Assembly: GCF_000617925.1 (NCBI RefSeq)
Contig: NZ_BAMT01000013.1
Coordinates: forward strand, 26,154 to 90,153
Direction: 5' to 3'
DNA: 64,000 nucleotides
Origin: Methylobacillus glycogenes JCM 2850
GTDB lineage: Bacteria; Pseudomonadota; Gammaproteobacteria; Burkholderiales; Methylophilaceae
The notes under the pieces were generated by a model. It worked only from the letters and a program-made list of their open reading frames with translations, did no database searches and was not told where the DNA came from. The position numbers were made by a program, and so were the translations under genes. Shown here piece after piece: positions 28,781 to 38,702 of the stretch; positions within the stretch are counted from its first letter, which is position 1, and each line of letters begins with the position of its first letter.

Positions 28781-30177
28781 CCGGCAAGCTGGCCGAAAAA
28801 AGCCTGCACAAAGTGCTGGCGGATATGCAGCCCACTGAGTTCAACTATAGAGTGGCGCAGCTTGGTGTATCCGTAGCAGCTTTATTGACCCCACAATTGA
28901 TACTGCGCCGCCTCGCCGATGCGGGCGATGCTGACCGTATCATCGTACCGGGTTTGTGCCGTGGTGATTTGGGTCTGCTCGAGGAAAAATATGGCGTGCC
29001 TGTAGAACGCGGCCCTGAAGATCTCAAGGACTTGCCGCAATTCTTTGGCCGCGGAGGGCGCAAGCCGGATTTATCCATGTTTGATGTCAAGATCTTTGCT
29101 GAGATAGTCGAGGCACCTCAACTGACCGTCGAGGGAGTGTTGGCGCGTGCTGAGGAATTCAGGCGGCAGGGCGCGGATATTGTCGATCTTGGCTGCCTGC
29201 CCAATACGCCATTCCCACATCTTGAAGAGTCCATCATTGCGCTGAAAGAGGCTGGCTTCAAGGTCAGCGTGGACTCTCTCAACACCGATGACTTGTTGCT
29301 GGCGGGCAGGGCAGGCGCGGATTATCTGCTCAGCCTGACAGAAAAAACCTTGTGGGTGGCCGATGAAGTGCCAGCTACACCCATACTGATTCCTACCACA
29401 CCGACCAATCCCAGATCGCTATATCGTGCGATAGAGGGCATGCTCAAGCGTGGGCGGCCCTTTATTGCCGATGCCATCTTAGACCCGATTCCGTTTGGTT
29501 TTACTGAATCCATAGTGCGTTATCAGCGTTTACGCAAACGTTATCCTGATATTGATATCATGATGGGCGTGGGCAATCTGACAGAGCTCACCGATGCCGA
29601 TACCACAGGGATCAACGCCATGTTGTTTGGCATTATCACTGAGCTCAATATCAATGCTGTGCTGGCAACTTCGGTGAGTCCACACGCTACCTACGCAGTG
29701 GCTGAAGCCGATGTGGCTAGACGTGTGATGTATGCGGCGCGCGAAGAACGCCGCTTGCCACGCGACTATAGCGATGGTTTGTTGGGTCTGCATGACAGAA
29801 GGCCTTTTACTTATACTGCGCAAGAAGTGGAAGAACTGGCGGCACAGATCAAAGACCCCAGCTTCCGCATTATTGTCAGCGAAGACGGTATGCATGTTTT
29901 CAATCGCGAAGGCCTGCATCTGGACACTGACCCCTTCAAACTCTACCCGCATCTCAAAGTAGATGACGACGCCTCACACGCTTTCTATCTGGGTGTGGAG
30001 CTGGCGCGTGCGCAAATTGCCTGGCAGTTAAAGAAACGTTATAGCCAGGATGAAGAGTTGGTCTGGGGCTGCGCCACTCCCAGCAAAAACCCGGAAGGCC
30101 GTGTGGCGCACCGTGATGCCTCATTAAAAGAAAAGCGTGAGAAACGCAGTGCAAAAAACCAGGAAGACGAAACATGA
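28756..30177 (+). CDS. Dihydropteroate-synthase-related protein (DUF6513, TIGR00284 type)
   Basis: The 473-residue protein has an N-terminal DUF6513 region (about 1-120, LFLTGKLAEKSLHKVLADMQ) and a pterin-binding TIM-barrel-like region resembling dihydropteroate synthase (GADIVDLGCLPNTPFPHLEE; then VSVDSLNTDDLLLAGRAGAD). The C-terminus is charged. The family is found in archaea and in methylotrophs that make tetrahydromethanopterin, where it is thought to form the pterin-aryl bond; the exact reaction is not settled here. It overlaps dmrB by 25 bases and the DUF447 gene by 4, indicating tight co-translation. Confidence 0.85.
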   Translation: MAENLLFLTGKLAEKSLHKVLADMQPTEFNYRVAQLGVSVAALLTPQLILRRLADAGDADRIIVPGLCRGDLGLLEEKYGVPVERGPEDLKDLPQFFGRGGRKPDLSMFDVKIFAEIVEAPQLTVEGVLARAEEFRRQGADIVDLGCLPNTPFPHLEESIIALKEAGFKVSVDSLNTDDLLLAGRAGADYLLSLTEKTLWVADEVPATPILIPTTPTNPRSLYRAIEGMLKRGRPFIADAILDPIPFGFTESIVRYQRLRKRYPDIDIMMGVGNLTELTDADTTGINAMLFGIITELNINAVLATSVSPHATYAVAEADVARRVMYAAREERRLPRDYSDGLLGLHDRRPFTYTAQEVEELAAQIKDPSFRIIVSEDGMHVFNREGLHLDTDPFKLYPHLKVDDDASHAFYLGVELARAQIAWQLKKRYSQDEELVWGCATPSKNPEGRVAHRDASLKEKREKRSAKNQEDET

Positions 30178-30749
30178 TTCATGAAATCATCCTGACCACA
30201 CTCAGCGCCGAAGGCCAAGTGCACATCGCCCCATTTGGTATACGCTGGCGTGGCGATCAGGTGCTGATAGCCCCATTTCGACCTTCACAGACATTGGATA
30301 ATCTCTTGGCTACACGCCATGCTGTCATTAACTATACCGATGATGTACGCGTGTTTGCTGGCAGTCTGACAGGCCATGCAGATTGGCCTTTGCGCCATGC
30401 AGAACAAGTGCAGGGCAGGATATTGGCGTCAGCCTTATCCCATCAGGAACTGGAGCTTGTAGAAGTCAAGGAAGATACAACCCGGCCTGAGCTTTATTTC
30501 CGTGTTGTGCATGAGGCAACGCATGCGCCTTTCAGGGGCTTCAACCGTGCACAGGCAGCCGTGATTGAACTGGCGGTGCTGATCAGCCGCCTGCATATGT
30601 TGCCCCTAGAAAAAATACTCAGTGAATATGCCTATTTGAAGATTGCGATTGATAAAACCGCAGGTGAGCGCGAGTTGCAAGCCTGGCAGTGGCTCACTGA
30701 TAAATTGCAGAATTATCAGGCTGAAATCAGTGGAGACAATCAGGCATGA
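30174..30749 (+). CDS. DUF447 family protein of methanopterin-linked cluster
   Basis: This 191-residue protein matches the DUF447 family, a flavin-reductase-like split barrel known from archaea and methylotrophs. The start MIHEIILTTLSAEGQVHIAP, the block HEATHAPFRGFNRAQAAVIE and the helical end are characteristic. No catalytic residues are assigned. It overlaps both neighbours by 4 bases (ATGA), so it belongs to the dmrB-mfnB operon. A role in making or modifying the C1 carrier cofactor is inferred from constant genomic association. Confidence 0.85.
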   Translation: MIHEIILTTLSAEGQVHIAPFGIRWRGDQVLIAPFRPSQTLDNLLATRHAVINYTDDVRVFAGSLTGHADWPLRHAEQVQGRILASALSHQELELVEVKEDTTRPELYFRVVHEATHAPFRGFNRAQAAVIELAVLISRLHMLPLEKILSEYAYLKIAIDKTAGERELQAWQWLTDKLQNYQAEISGDNQA

Positions 30750-31456
30750 GTAAATTACTGATCAGCGTGACCTCCGCTGCAGAAGCCCTGTTAGCCCTGG
30801 AGGCCGGGGCTGACATCATAGATTTGAAAAACCCCCTGCAAGGTGCATTGGGCGCTTTACCTGTAAAGGTAGTGCGTGAAGCTGTCGCCATGGTGGATGG
30901 GCGGCGCATCACCAGTGCCACCACCGGCGATTTGCCCATGCAGCCGCAACTGCTACAAGACGCCGTATTGGCAATGGCAGACACAGGCGTTGATATCATC
31001 AAGATCGGACTGTTTGGCGATGCCGAGGCCAATCGTCGCTGTATTCAAGCCTTGCAGCAACCCATCATGGAGCGACAGCTTGCCGTGGTAGCGGTCATGA
31101 TGGCTGACCTAGCACCTAATTTCTCATTATTGCCCGATCTGCAGCAAGCAGGCTTTTGGGGTGTGATGCTGGATACCGCCCACAAAGATGGGCGCAATTT
31201 ATTAGATCACTGCAGCCTCGCGCAATTAGAAGAGTTCATTCAACAAGCTGGCGACATGAACACAGGCTTGGCTGGATCGCTGAAATCACAGCATTTGTTG
31301 CAATTGATCAAAATGAAACCTTCTTATCTAGGGGTCAGGGGAGCGGTTTGCGTAGGTTTAGATCGCGTGGCCCAATTGAGCAAAACACAGGTGTCCGCAT
31401 TGAAAGATATGTTGCATGAATACAACACATCGGCTGAAAGCGCTGATCTGGTCTGA
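30746..31456 (+). CDS. mfnB: (5-formylfuran-3-yl)methyl phosphate synthase MfnB
   Basis: MfnB condenses two glyceraldehyde-3-phosphates to the furan precursor of methanofuran. The 236-residue TIM-barrel protein shows the conserved active-site blocks: ADIIDLKNPLQGALGALP with Asp25 and Lys27, VDIIKIGLFGD, and MLDTAHKDGRNLLDH with the Schiff-base-type Lys near residue 150. It is the last gene of the purA-linked run, overlapping DUF447 by 4 bases. In methylotrophic bacteria the product feeds the methanofuran-like cofactor used in formaldehyde oxidation. Confidence 0.88.
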   Translation: MSKLLISVTSAAEALLALEAGADIIDLKNPLQGALGALPVKVVREAVAMVDGRRITSATTGDLPMQPQLLQDAVLAMADTGVDIIKIGLFGDAEANRRCIQALQQPIMERQLAVVAVMMADLAPNFSLLPDLQQAGFWGVMLDTAHKDGRNLLDHCSLAQLEEFIQQAGDMNTGLAGSLKSQHLLQLIKMKPSYLGVRGAVCVGLDRVAQLSKTQVSALKDMLHEYNTSAESADLV

Positions 31457-31473
31457 TTTCTAGCCGCAGACCG

Positions 31474-31502
31474 TTGCGTCATTTTTGTCCATTGAGTATA
31501 GT
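31474..31502 (+). promoter_or_regulatory. Sigma-70 promoter of the OmpA-type gene
   Basis: TTGCGT (31474-31479) and TATAGT (31497-31502) are spaced by 17 bases, 37 bases before the start codon, with an AGGAG ribosome site between. This is a good promoter in line with the optimised codons of the gene. Confidence 0.65.
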
Positions 31503-31538
31503 CTAGTCGTCCGTTAGTCACCCCAGGAGTTAAATCGA

Positions 31539-32636
31539 ATGAAAAAAAATCTGATTGGCCTCGCAATTGCTAGTGCATTTGCATTCTCTGCAGCTGTTGC
31601 AACAGCTGACGAAGTTGCTTACGACGGTGCTTGGTATGCATTGCCAGGCGTTAACGTTATGCACGCTGATAGCGACCTCGAAGCCAAGCCACGTAGCGTG
31701 GGCGGTTTCCTCAAGTTTGGTAAGGAAATCAGCGAACACTGGGATATCCAAGTTGGTCTGAGCCACAACAGTGCTGGTAACGATTTTGAAGGCGTAAGCG
31801 GTAAGTACCGTCAAACCCTGTTCGGTGTTGATGCTCTGTACCTGTTCAGCCGTGACAAATTCCGTCCATTCTTGCTGGCTGGTGTTGGCGCTGCGCGTAA
31901 CAACATCGACTACAGTGTTGCTGGTACCGATATCGGTGGCAAGAAGACTTCCTGGATGGCTAACGTAGGCTTCGGTGCACAATACCTGTTCAACGAATCC
32001 TTCGGTCTGCAAGCTGACTTGCGTCACGTTTGGAGCCGTGCTGAAGTGGATGATATTCCTGCTGTTGGTTTCAGCGGTGGTACACACACAATCGGCAACA
32101 CCTACCTGAACCTGGGTGCTATCTTCCGCTTTGGTGCTCCTAAGCCAGCTCCAGTGGTTGAGCCTACACCTGAGCCAGTTGCAGCTCCTGAATCAGCTCC
32201 AGAGCCAGTTGCTGAAGCAGCTCCAGCTCCAGTTGGCCCAGCTGAGCCAGCATTCGAAAAGGTAACTCTGTCCTCCGAAGTTCTGTTCGGTTTCGACAAG
32301 GACAACCTGAAGGAAGAAGGCAAGGCCGCTCTGAACAGCGACGTTGTTGAAAAGCTCAAGGCTCATCCAGAAGTTGAACTGGTGCTGATCACTGGTCACA
32401 CTGACCGTATCGGTGATGCTAACTACAACCAGAAGCTGTCTGAGCGTCGTGCTAACACAGTTAAGAAGTATCTGGTTGCACAAGGTATCGAAGAAAGCCG
32501 TCTGCACGCAGTTGGCAAGGGTGAAGCTGAGCCTGTAGCTGAGTGCACTGGCGTTCGTGGCAAGAAGGCGATCGAGTGCCTGCAACCTAACCGTCGTGTT
32601 GTGGTTGAAATCGAAGTACAACGCGCTGGCGAGTAA
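31539..32636 (+). CDS. OmpA-family outer-membrane protein
   Basis: This 365-residue protein has a signal peptide (MKKNLIGLAIASAFAFSAAV, cleaved near VATA-DE), an eight-strand OmpA-like beta-barrel (residues about 25-205), a Pro/Ala/Glu linker (PEPVAAPESAPEPVAEAAPA) and a periplasmic OmpA domain. The latter has FGFDKDNLKEEGKAALN and TGHTDRIGDANYNQKLSERR, with the Asp and Arg that bind peptidoglycan. Two cysteines lie in CTGVRGKKAIEC. Codons are strongly biased to a narrow set, as expected for a very abundant structural porin. It is monocistronic, with its own promoter and terminator. Confidence 0.95.
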   Translation: MKKNLIGLAIASAFAFSAAVATADEVAYDGAWYALPGVNVMHADSDLEAKPRSVGGFLKFGKEISEHWDIQVGLSHNSAGNDFEGVSGKYRQTLFGVDALYLFSRDKFRPFLLAGVGAARNNIDYSVAGTDIGGKKTSWMANVGFGAQYLFNESFGLQADLRHVWSRAEVDDIPAVGFSGGTHTIGNTYLNLGAIFRFGAPKPAPVVEPTPEPVAAPESAPEPVAEAAPAPVGPAEPAFEKVTLSSEVLFGFDKDNLKEEGKAALNSDVVEKLKAHPEVELVLITGHTDRIGDANYNQKLSERRANTVKKYLVAQGIEESRLHAVGKGEAEPVAECTGVRGKKAIECLQPNRRVVVEIEVQRAGE

Positions 32637-32653
32637 TATCTAGCCCAGCTGTT

Positions 32654-32681
32654 AAAAAGCCCCGCCTAGCGGGGCTTTTTT
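32654..32681 (+). terminator. Rho-independent terminator of the OmpA-type gene
   Basis: AAAAAGCCCCGC and GCGGGGCTTTTT form a 12-bp stem with loop CTA and a closing T-tract, 17 bases after the stop codon. Confidence 0.93.
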
Positions 32682-32747
32682 ATATCTCTAGTTTGTATTC
32701 ATAACTTCTTCCATGACGCATCACATGACCCATTGGACGCTAATCAA

Positions 32748-34109
32748 ATGAACGACTATCCCGCAGAGGCTCAAGCTGTCGCGAGCATCATAGAGGCGCG
32801 CTGGGTGGTGCCTGTAGTCCCGCTGGGCACAGTGCTGGAGCAGCATAGCGTGATTGTGGATGCTGCTGGGCGCATACAGGATATTCTGCCAACGATAGAT
32901 GCGAGATTACGCTACCGTGCCACACAAGTAGTGGTGCTGGATGAGCATGTGCTGATTCCTGGCCTGATCAATTTGCATACCCATGCCGCCATGACCTTGC
33001 TACGAGGTTTTGCTGATGACCAGCCTTTGATGCGTTGGCTCAATGAGTTCATCTGGCCTGCGGAAAAACGCTTTGTGTCGGAGAAGTTTGTGCGGGATGG
33101 CAGTCTGTTGGGCTGCGCAGAAATGCTGGCGGGCGGCACCACCTGCTTCAGCGATATGTATTTTTATCCGCAAGCCGTGGCCGAGGCTGCGTTGCAGTCC
33201 GGCATGCGTGCCAATGTTGGCTTGGTGGTGATGGAGTTTGCCACCAGCTATGCGCGCGACGCAGAAGATTATCTGCAAAAAGGTTTGCAGCTCAGGGATG
33301 CATGGCGTGATCAGCCCTTGCTCAGCGCCAGCCTGGCGCCGCATGCGCCTTATACGGTAGAAGACAAGACCTTTGAAAACGTGGTGACTTATGCTGAGCA
33401 GCTGGGCCTGAATATTCACACCCATTTGCATGAAACCAGGACTGAGCTGGAGGAAAGCCTCAAGCGCTACGGCGTACGTCCCTTGCAGCGTCTGGAGAGT
33501 CTGGGCGTGTTGGGGCCTAATTTTGTGGCGGCGCATGGCGTACATCTGGAAGCGAGCGAGATGCAAGTGCTGGCAGAGCATGGCTGTCATATTGCGCATT
33601 GCCCGGCATCCAACCTCAAGTTGGCCAGTGGCATAGCCCCGGTCACTGCCTTACGCCAGGCGGGTGTTAATGTGGCCATAGGCACTGATGGCGCTGCTAG
33701 CAACAACCGTCAGGACATGTTTGCCGAGATGCGCCTGGCGGCATTACTCGCCAAGGGTGCAAGCGGAGATGCCGCCAGCGTATCCGCCGCCGAGGCCCTG
33801 GCGATGGCTACGATTAACGCTGCGCGAGCACTGGGGCACGATGCCAATATAGGCTCGTTAGAAATTGGCAAAGTGGCAGACATGGTCGCGGTAAAATTAT
33901 CCGCGACCGAGATACAACCCTGTTTCAATCCCATCTCACAACTGGTATACAGTGCTGGACGCGAACACGTGACCCAGGTTTGGGTGGCAGGCAAGCTGCA
34001 ATATCAGCAGCTGGAAGGGCAGGTCGGCATATTTGCCAATATTGAGCCTGCTGAATTAAAGGAGATTAGTACTATATGGCAAGCCCAACTGAGCCAGTCG
34101 CTGGCATGA
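32748..34109 (+). CDS. mtaD: 5-methylthioadenosine/S-adenosylhomocysteine deaminase (TRZ/ATZ family)
   Basis: This is a metal-dependent amidohydrolase of 453 residues that deaminates S-adenosylhomocysteine or methylthioadenosine. ATG 32748 is chosen over an upstream TTG. Metal ligands are visible in [17 protein letters not shown], the HTHLHET block and [24 protein letters not shown] and [12 protein letters not shown] are also typical. It precedes ubiG, overlapping it by 34 bases. This is a common pairing because UbiG and other methylases produce S-adenosylhomocysteine. Closely related family members act on guanine or triazines, but the neighbourhood favours the nucleoside role. Confidence 0.88.
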   Translation: MNDYPAEAQAVASIIEARWVVPVVPLGTVLEQHSVIVDAAGRIQDILPTIDARLRYRATQVVVLDEHVLIPGLINLHTHAAMTLLRGFADDQPLMRWLNEFIWPAEKRFVSEKFVRDGSLLGCAEMLAGGTTCFSDMYFYPQAVAEAALQSGMRANVGLVVMEFATSYARDAEDYLQKGLQLRDAWRDQPLLSASLAPHAPYTVEDKTFENVVTYAEQLGLNIHTHLHETRTELEESLKRYGVRPLQRLESLGVLGPNFVAAHGVHLEASEMQVLAEHGCHIAHCPASNLKLASGIAPVTALRQAGVNVAIGTDGAASNNRQDMFAEMRLAALLAKGASGDAASVSAAEALAMATINAARALGHDANIGSLEIGKVADMVAVKLSATEIQPCFNPISQLVYSAGREHVTQVWVAGKLQYQQLEGQVGIFANIEPAELKEISTIWQAQLSQSLA

Positions 34110-34798
34110 ATGTAGATCAGGCTGAACTGCAGAAATTTGCCGAGCTGGCACATAAATGGTGGGACAAGAATAGTGAATTCAAGCCCCTGCATGAAATCAA
34201 TCCGCTGCGTCTTAACTACATAGATCAATATGCCAGCCTGGCAGGCAAGGAAGTGCTGGATGTTGGCTGCGGTGGCGGCATACTCTCAGAATCCATGAGT
34301 GAACGCGGTGCCAAGGTCACAGGTATAGATCTGGGTGAAAAAGCGCTCAAGGTGGCGCAATTGCATCGTTATGAAAGCGGAGCCGATGTGGATTACCGCC
34401 TGATCTCGGTTGAGGATCTCGCCAGTGAAAGGCCGGAGAGCTTTGATGTGGTGACCTGCATGGAAATGCTGGAGCATGTACCAGACCCTGCGGCTGTGGT
34501 GCGTGCTTGTGCTCGTCTGGTACGTCCCGGTGGTCAAGTGTTCTTCTCAACACTGAACCGTAATCCCAAGTCTTATCTGTTTGCTGTGCTGGGGGCTGAG
34601 TATGTGCTCAAGTTACTGCCCAAAGGCACGCATGAGTATGAAAAGTTTATCAAGCCGTCAGAGCTTGCCAGTTGGGCGCGACAGTCTGGTCTGGATGTGC
34701 AGGGAAGCAAGGGCATGACTTACAACCCGCTAAGCAAGCGTTATAGCCTTAATGATGACGTCTCGGTCAATTACTTGTTGCGCACCGTGAAGAGTTGA
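34076..34798 (+). CDS. ubiG: Ubiquinone biosynthesis O-methyltransferase UbiG
   Basis: UbiG catalyses both O-methylations of ubiquinone synthesis. The 240-residue SAM methyltransferase starts inside mtaD, with GGAG 11 bases before ATG 34076. The family start [20 protein letters not shown] and [13 protein letters not shown] are clear. Motif I is [20 protein letters not shown], and [10 protein letters not shown] and [20 protein letters not shown] follow. It is intact, and its stop overlaps the gph start (TGATG). Confidence 0.95.
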   Translation: MASPTEPVAGMNVDQAELQKFAELAHKWWDKNSEFKPLHEINPLRLNYIDQYASLAGKEVLDVGCGGGILSESMSERGAKVTGIDLGEKALKVAQLHRYESGADVDYRLISVEDLASERPESFDVVTCMEMLEHVPDPAAVVRACARLVRPGGQVFFSTLNRNPKSYLFAVLGAEYVLKLLPKGTHEYEKFIKPSELASWARQSGLDVQGSKGMTYNPLSKRYSLNDDVSVNYLLRTVKS

Positions 34799-35529
34799 TG
34801 GAAAGCGAAATGGACATGATGCGTGGACTGGTGTTGTTTGATCTTGATGGTACCCTGGCTGACACAGCACCAGATTTGGGGTTGGCACTTAATTTGCAGC
34901 GTGAGCGCCATGGCTTGCCCATGCTGGATCAAGCTGTGATACGTCCTTATGCCTCACACGGCTCCAAAGGTTTGCTGGGCATAGGCTTTGACTTGACGCC
35001 GGAAAGCCCGGAGTTCGCTGCAATGCGCGATGAATATCTAGCGCTGTATGACGAAGTATATGTGCGTGCGCCGACTTTGTTTCCCGGCATGGCAGATTTA
35101 CTTGAGCGCATAGAAAACAGCGGTTTGCGCTGGGGCGTAGTGACCAACAAGCCCAGACGCTTTTCCCAGCCACTGCTGGAGGCCTTGGCGCTAGATCAGC
35201 GCATGGCCTGCCTGGTGTGTGCCGATGATGTCAGCCGTCCCAAACCCCATCCCGAGCCCATGTATCTGGCCTGCTCTCAGGCCGGAGTATTACCCAAGGA
35301 TTGCATTTATATAGGCGACGCAGAGCGCGATATTCAGGCTGGCCAAGCCGCGGGTATGCCTACGATAGTTGCCTTGTATGGCTATCTGGATCTGCAGGAT
35401 CAACCCTGGAGCTGGGGCGCTAGTTACGTGGCGCATCATGTAGATCAGATAGAAACTTGCCTGGTAGCCTGGCAGCAAAGCCTGGAGCCGGAGTTTGTTG
35501 CGTCTATAGATGAGGAAGCAGGGGCCTGA
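34798..35529 (+). CDS. gph: Phosphoglycolate phosphatase (HAD family)
   Basis: Gph removes phosphate from 2-phosphoglycolate formed in DNA repair or oxygenation. The 243-residue HAD hydrolase has motif I LFDLDGTLADTAPD with the nucleophile Asp, motif II WGVVTNKP, and motifs III/IV in SRPKPHPEPMYLAC and YIGDAERDIQAGQAAGMPTI. ATG 34798 overlaps the ubiG stop. The mtaD-ubiG-gph order is typical for this bacterial group. Substrate specificity within the HAD family cannot be proved from sequence alone, but this neighbourhood is standard. Confidence 0.9.
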   Translation: MESEMDMMRGLVLFDLDGTLADTAPDLGLALNLQRERHGLPMLDQAVIRPYASHGSKGLLGIGFDLTPESPEFAAMRDEYLALYDEVYVRAPTLFPGMADLLERIENSGLRWGVVTNKPRRFSQPLLEALALDQRMACLVCADDVSRPKPHPEPMYLACSQAGVLPKDCIYIGDAERDIQAGQAAGMPTIVALYGYLDLQDQPWSWGASYVAHHVDQIETCLVAWQQSLEPEFVASIDEEAGA

Positions 35530-35614
35530 TCAGATCAGTCTGGTGGATCAATCCGGCAGATGAGGTATCTGCCGGATAGTTTAGGCACTTGGTAGGTTGT
35601 TTGGACGCTGAGCG

Positions 35615-36214
35615 TTAACGCACGTTGCGCCGCTCCAGCATGGCTTGCGCCAGGGTGCCGCTATCCACATGCTCGATTTCACCGCCCATGGGCAGGCCAC
35701 GCGCAATACGGCTGACACGCAGGCCACGTGAGCTGAGCAATTCGCTGACGTAGTGCGCAGTGGCTTCACCTTCTACAGTGTAGTTGGTGGCCAATATCAC
35801 TTCCTGGATTTGCCCGTCCTGGGCGCGTTTTAATAGTTTGTCGAGATGTATATCCCTAGGCCCGACCCCATCTAGCGGCGACAACCTGCCCATTAAAACA
35901 AAATACATGCCCTGGTAAGCCTTGGTTTGCTCCAGCATCATCAGATCACTAGGCATTTCCACGACGCACAGCAGAGAATTGTCACGGTTGCCTGCATCGC
36001 AAAGGGGGCAGATTTCCTGCTCGCTGAAGTTATTGCATAGCTGGCAATGACTGACTACCTGCAAGGCCTGGCCCAGCGATTGCGCCAGCAGGCCTGCACC
36101 CTTGCGGTCACGTTGCAGTAGGTAATAGGCCATGCGCAAGGCAGATTTGGGGCCTACACCTGGCAAGCAGCGCAAGGATTCTACGAGTTGCTCCAGCGCA
36201 GGAGGATTGCGCAT
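35615..36214 (-). CDS. recR: Recombination mediator RecR
   Basis: RecR works with RecO/RecF to load RecA on gapped DNA. The 199-residue protein has the N-terminal helix-hairpin-helix ([20 protein letters not shown]), a four-cysteine zinc finger ([16 protein letters not shown]) and a Toprim domain ([17 protein letters not shown], then [19 protein letters not shown]). It is intact and lies 4 bases after ybaB, in the standard dnaX-ybaB-recR order. Confidence 0.96.
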   Translation of the reverse strand: MRNPPALEQLVESLRCLPGVGPKSALRMAYYLLQRDRKGAGLLAQSLGQALQVVSHCQLCNNFSEQEICPLCDAGNRDNSLLCVVEMPSDLMMLEQTKAYQGMYFVLMGRLSPLDGVGPRDIHLDKLLKRAQDGQIQEVILATNYTVEGEATAHYVSELLSSRGLRVSRIARGLPMGGEIEHVDSGTLAQAMLERRNVR

Positions 36215-36218
36215 GGGC

Positions 36219-36545
36219 TTAGAAAGGCAGCTTCATGCCGGGAGGAATCGGCATGCCAGCCATCAGGCCACTCATGCGCTCCTGGCTGGTAGCGTCAGCC
36301 TTGCGTGCGGCATCATTGAAAGCGATCACTAGCAGGTCTTCCAGCATATCCTTGTCATCAGCATAAAGACTATCGTCTATGCTGATACGTCGCACTTCGT
36401 TTCTACAGGTCATGACAATCTTGACCAAGCCGGAACCTGCCTGGCCTTCAACTTCTACCGAGGCCAGTTCTTCCTGGGCGCGCTTCATATTGTCCTGCAT
36501 TTGCTGGGCCTGCTTCATCAGGTTGCCCAAGCCACCTTTCATCAT
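36219..36545 (-). CDS. ybaB: YbaB/EbfC nucleoid-associated protein
   Basis: This 108-residue DNA-binding protein forms dimers shaped like tweezers. The sequence [20 protein letters not shown], followed by a coiled region and [19 protein letters not shown], matches the family. The C-terminus [16 protein letters not shown] is typical. It lies between dnaX (12 bases) and recR (4 bases) and is presumably co-transcribed with both. Confidence 0.95.
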   Translation of the reverse strand: MMKGGLGNLMKQAQQMQDNMKRAQEELASVEVEGQAGSGLVKIVMTCRNEVRRISIDDSLYADDKDMLEDLLVIAFNDAARKADATSQERMSGLMAGMPIPPGMKLPF

Positions 36546-36557
36546 GGTGTATTCCTT

Positions 36558-38489
36558 TTATGTGGGTTGATAAGGTTTGATGCTAGATGGAATGATCTGG
36601 GCACCAAGATCTTGAATCAGTGCCTGAACAAAGCCATCTGTGTGGATAGCGTTTTCGGCATGCGACTGCAAAGCGGCTTTTTCCTGGCTCATCTGCTGGG
36701 CAGGGGTGTTGCCGCTACCGCCCTGGGCAAAGCTGAGCTTGATCTTGCGACCAAAGTGCTGTTGCACAGCAGCCTGCAGTTTTTCTTCATAGCCCATGCC
36801 CAGCAGATGTTTCTGCGTGGGAGGTACGGAGAAGGCGATAGAGTCTTCATCGAAACTCGCCACTTCACAATTTTGAGCCAAGGCACGCGCCAAACCGAGC
36901 TTGAGCCTATCTACCAAGCCACGCCAATCGCCATCGAATTGACGTGTGAGTCCACCCAGATTTTCACTCACAGCTTCAGCGGCCACAGGCTTGCTGGCGC
37001 TGAGCTCAGTATTCGGCTGGGTAGTATGCGGTGCGTTGGTCTGACTATCCCCCTGTCCTGAATCCTGACTTGAGTAGTCAACAGGGGCGTGGTCTGGGGC
37101 ATGACGCTGAGCATAGCCAGGCTCAGCATAGCCTTCTTGTACTTGTAACTCACGCTCTGCATGCTGAGTCGTCGCGTTCAAAGACGGCTGGGGCAGGCGA
37201 GGAGCGATCTCTCTCTGTGCCGCCGCAGGCTGGGCTTGCGATGGGCTAGCTGTGTAAGCATTTCCAGTGGCAGTGTTTGCAGCGGCTAATGCTGAGGTGG
37301 CACTGCTAGGTGCAGCTGTAGGCATTGCTGGACTGCTATTTACGGGTTGGGGCGCATGACCAGCAGACAGTGGTGTTCCAGGTTTGCGGCCACTGCTTTT
37401 CTGTTCACCGGGGCTAAACGCCAGCATGCGCAGCAAGGCCATGGTAAAGCCTGCATATTCATCAGGGGCCAGCCCGAGGTCGCGCCTTGCCAGTAGGGCA
37501 ATCTGGTAATACAGCTGGACTTCTTCCGCGCCTATATCGGCAGCTAGCTCCAGCAAGGCCTGGCGTTCGGGATGATCCTGGGCAATGGTGCCAGGCACCG
37601 TCTGCGCGATAGCGACCTGGTGCAATAGGTTGGCGAGATCGTTCAATGCAGCATCAAAAGAGATGGCACGCTGCTCCATGGCGCTGGCCTGGCTCAGCAA
37701 GGCATTGCCATCACGCGCTACCAGCGACCTCAGCAGATCAAACAAATAGCCCTGGTCTATGGCGCCCAGCATGGCGCGCACTTCTTTTTCGTTTACGCTG
37801 TCACCGCCGTAGGCGATGGCTTGGTCCAGCAGTGAAAGTGCATCCCGCATACTGCCATTGGCCGAGCGGCCTATCAGCTGCAGAGCAACCGTTTCAAAGC
37901 TGATGTTTTCTTCTTTCAGCACATGCTGCAAATGCTCGGCAATGCCACTGCTGGACATTTGTCGCAGATTGAATTGCAAGCAGCGTGACAGCACCGTGAC
38001 CGGGACTTTCTGCGGGTCAGTGGTGGCCAGGATGAATTTTACGTGAGCGGGCGGCTCTTCCAGCGTCTTCAGCATGGCGTTGAAGGCATGACCAGTGAGT
38101 TGGTGCACTTCATCCAGCATGTAGACTTTGTAGCGGCCCTGGGTGGGGGCGTAGATGGCTTTTTCCAGCAGCGAAGTCATATCTTCAACGCCGCGGTTGG
38201 AGGCCGCATCCATCTCAACATAATCAAGGAAACTACCTTTATCAATGGCCAGACAGGCGGCACATTGACCACAAGGTGTGGCGGTGACGCCAGTTTCGCA
38301 ATTCAGGGATTTTGCCAAGATGCGCGAGAGGGTAGTCTTGCCTACGCCGCGCGTGCCGGTAAACAGATAGGCATGATGCAGACGTTGCTGTTGTAGGGCA
38401 TTGCTGAGCGCGCGTACTACATGCTCTTGGCCAACCAGCGCGTCAAAGGATTTTGGGCGCCATTTGCGGGCAAGCACCTGATAGCTCAT
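36558..38489 (-). CDS. dnaX: DNA polymerase III subunits gamma/tau
   Basis: DnaX is the clamp-loader ATPase. The 643-residue protein has the AAA+ region with Walker A GTRGVGKTT, a zinc module CETGVTATPCGQCAAC, Walker B-type YKVYMLDEVHQLT and the sensor block ATTDPQKVPVTVLSRC. A long Pro/Ala/Ser/Gln-rich linker (about residues 365-515) leads to the tau domain that binds polymerase alpha. I saw no A-rich slippery heptamer like that used for the gamma form in E. coli, so a gamma product, if made, would need another mechanism. The gene heads dnaX-ybaB-recR. Confidence 0.95.
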   Translation of the reverse strand: MSYQVLARKWRPKSFDALVGQEHVVRALSNALQQQRLHHAYLFTGTRGVGKTTLSRILAKSLNCETGVTATPCGQCAACLAIDKGSFLDYVEMDAASNRGVEDMTSLLEKAIYAPTQGRYKVYMLDEVHQLTGHAFNAMLKTLEEPPAHVKFILATTDPQKVPVTVLSRCLQFNLRQMSSSGIAEHLQHVLKEENISFETVALQLIGRSANGSMRDALSLLDQAIAYGGDSVNEKEVRAMLGAIDQGYLFDLLRSLVARDGNALLSQASAMEQRAISFDAALNDLANLLHQVAIAQTVPGTIAQDHPERQALLELAADIGAEEVQLYYQIALLARRDLGLAPDEYAGFTMALLRMLAFSPGEQKSSGRKPGTPLSAGHAPQPVNSSPAMPTAAPSSATSALAAANTATGNAYTASPSQAQPAAAQREIAPRLPQPSLNATTQHAERELQVQEGYAEPGYAQRHAPDHAPVDYSSQDSGQGDSQTNAPHTTQPNTELSASKPVAAEAVSENLGGLTRQFDGDWRGLVDRLKLGLARALAQNCEVASFDEDSIAFSVPPTQKHLLGMGYEEKLQAAVQQHFGRKIKLSFAQGGSGNTPAQQMSQEKAALQSHAENAIHTDGFVQALIQDLGAQIIPSSIKPYQPT

Positions 38490-38702
38490 GGGCGTGTAGA
38501 CTCAATGGAGGACATGTTTTAAATCACGTCTTTAAATCATGAATTTGCGTGCATCTGCTTTTCGCTTGAGGCGATGGACGCCGCAAGGTGATCGTTCATG
38601 AGAGAGCGACCAGGCAGGGCTTATGTAGCTGTGTATTTTCAAGAAAATCTTGTGCGTATCAAGAGAAAGGTACAGGAGTACGCCACTAGAAAAACATTAA
38701 GA

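Noticed and set aside
36558..38489. Programmed frameshift in dnaX giving gamma
   Set aside because: No A-rich slippery heptamer is visible in the linker region, and the single frame encodes a full tau.
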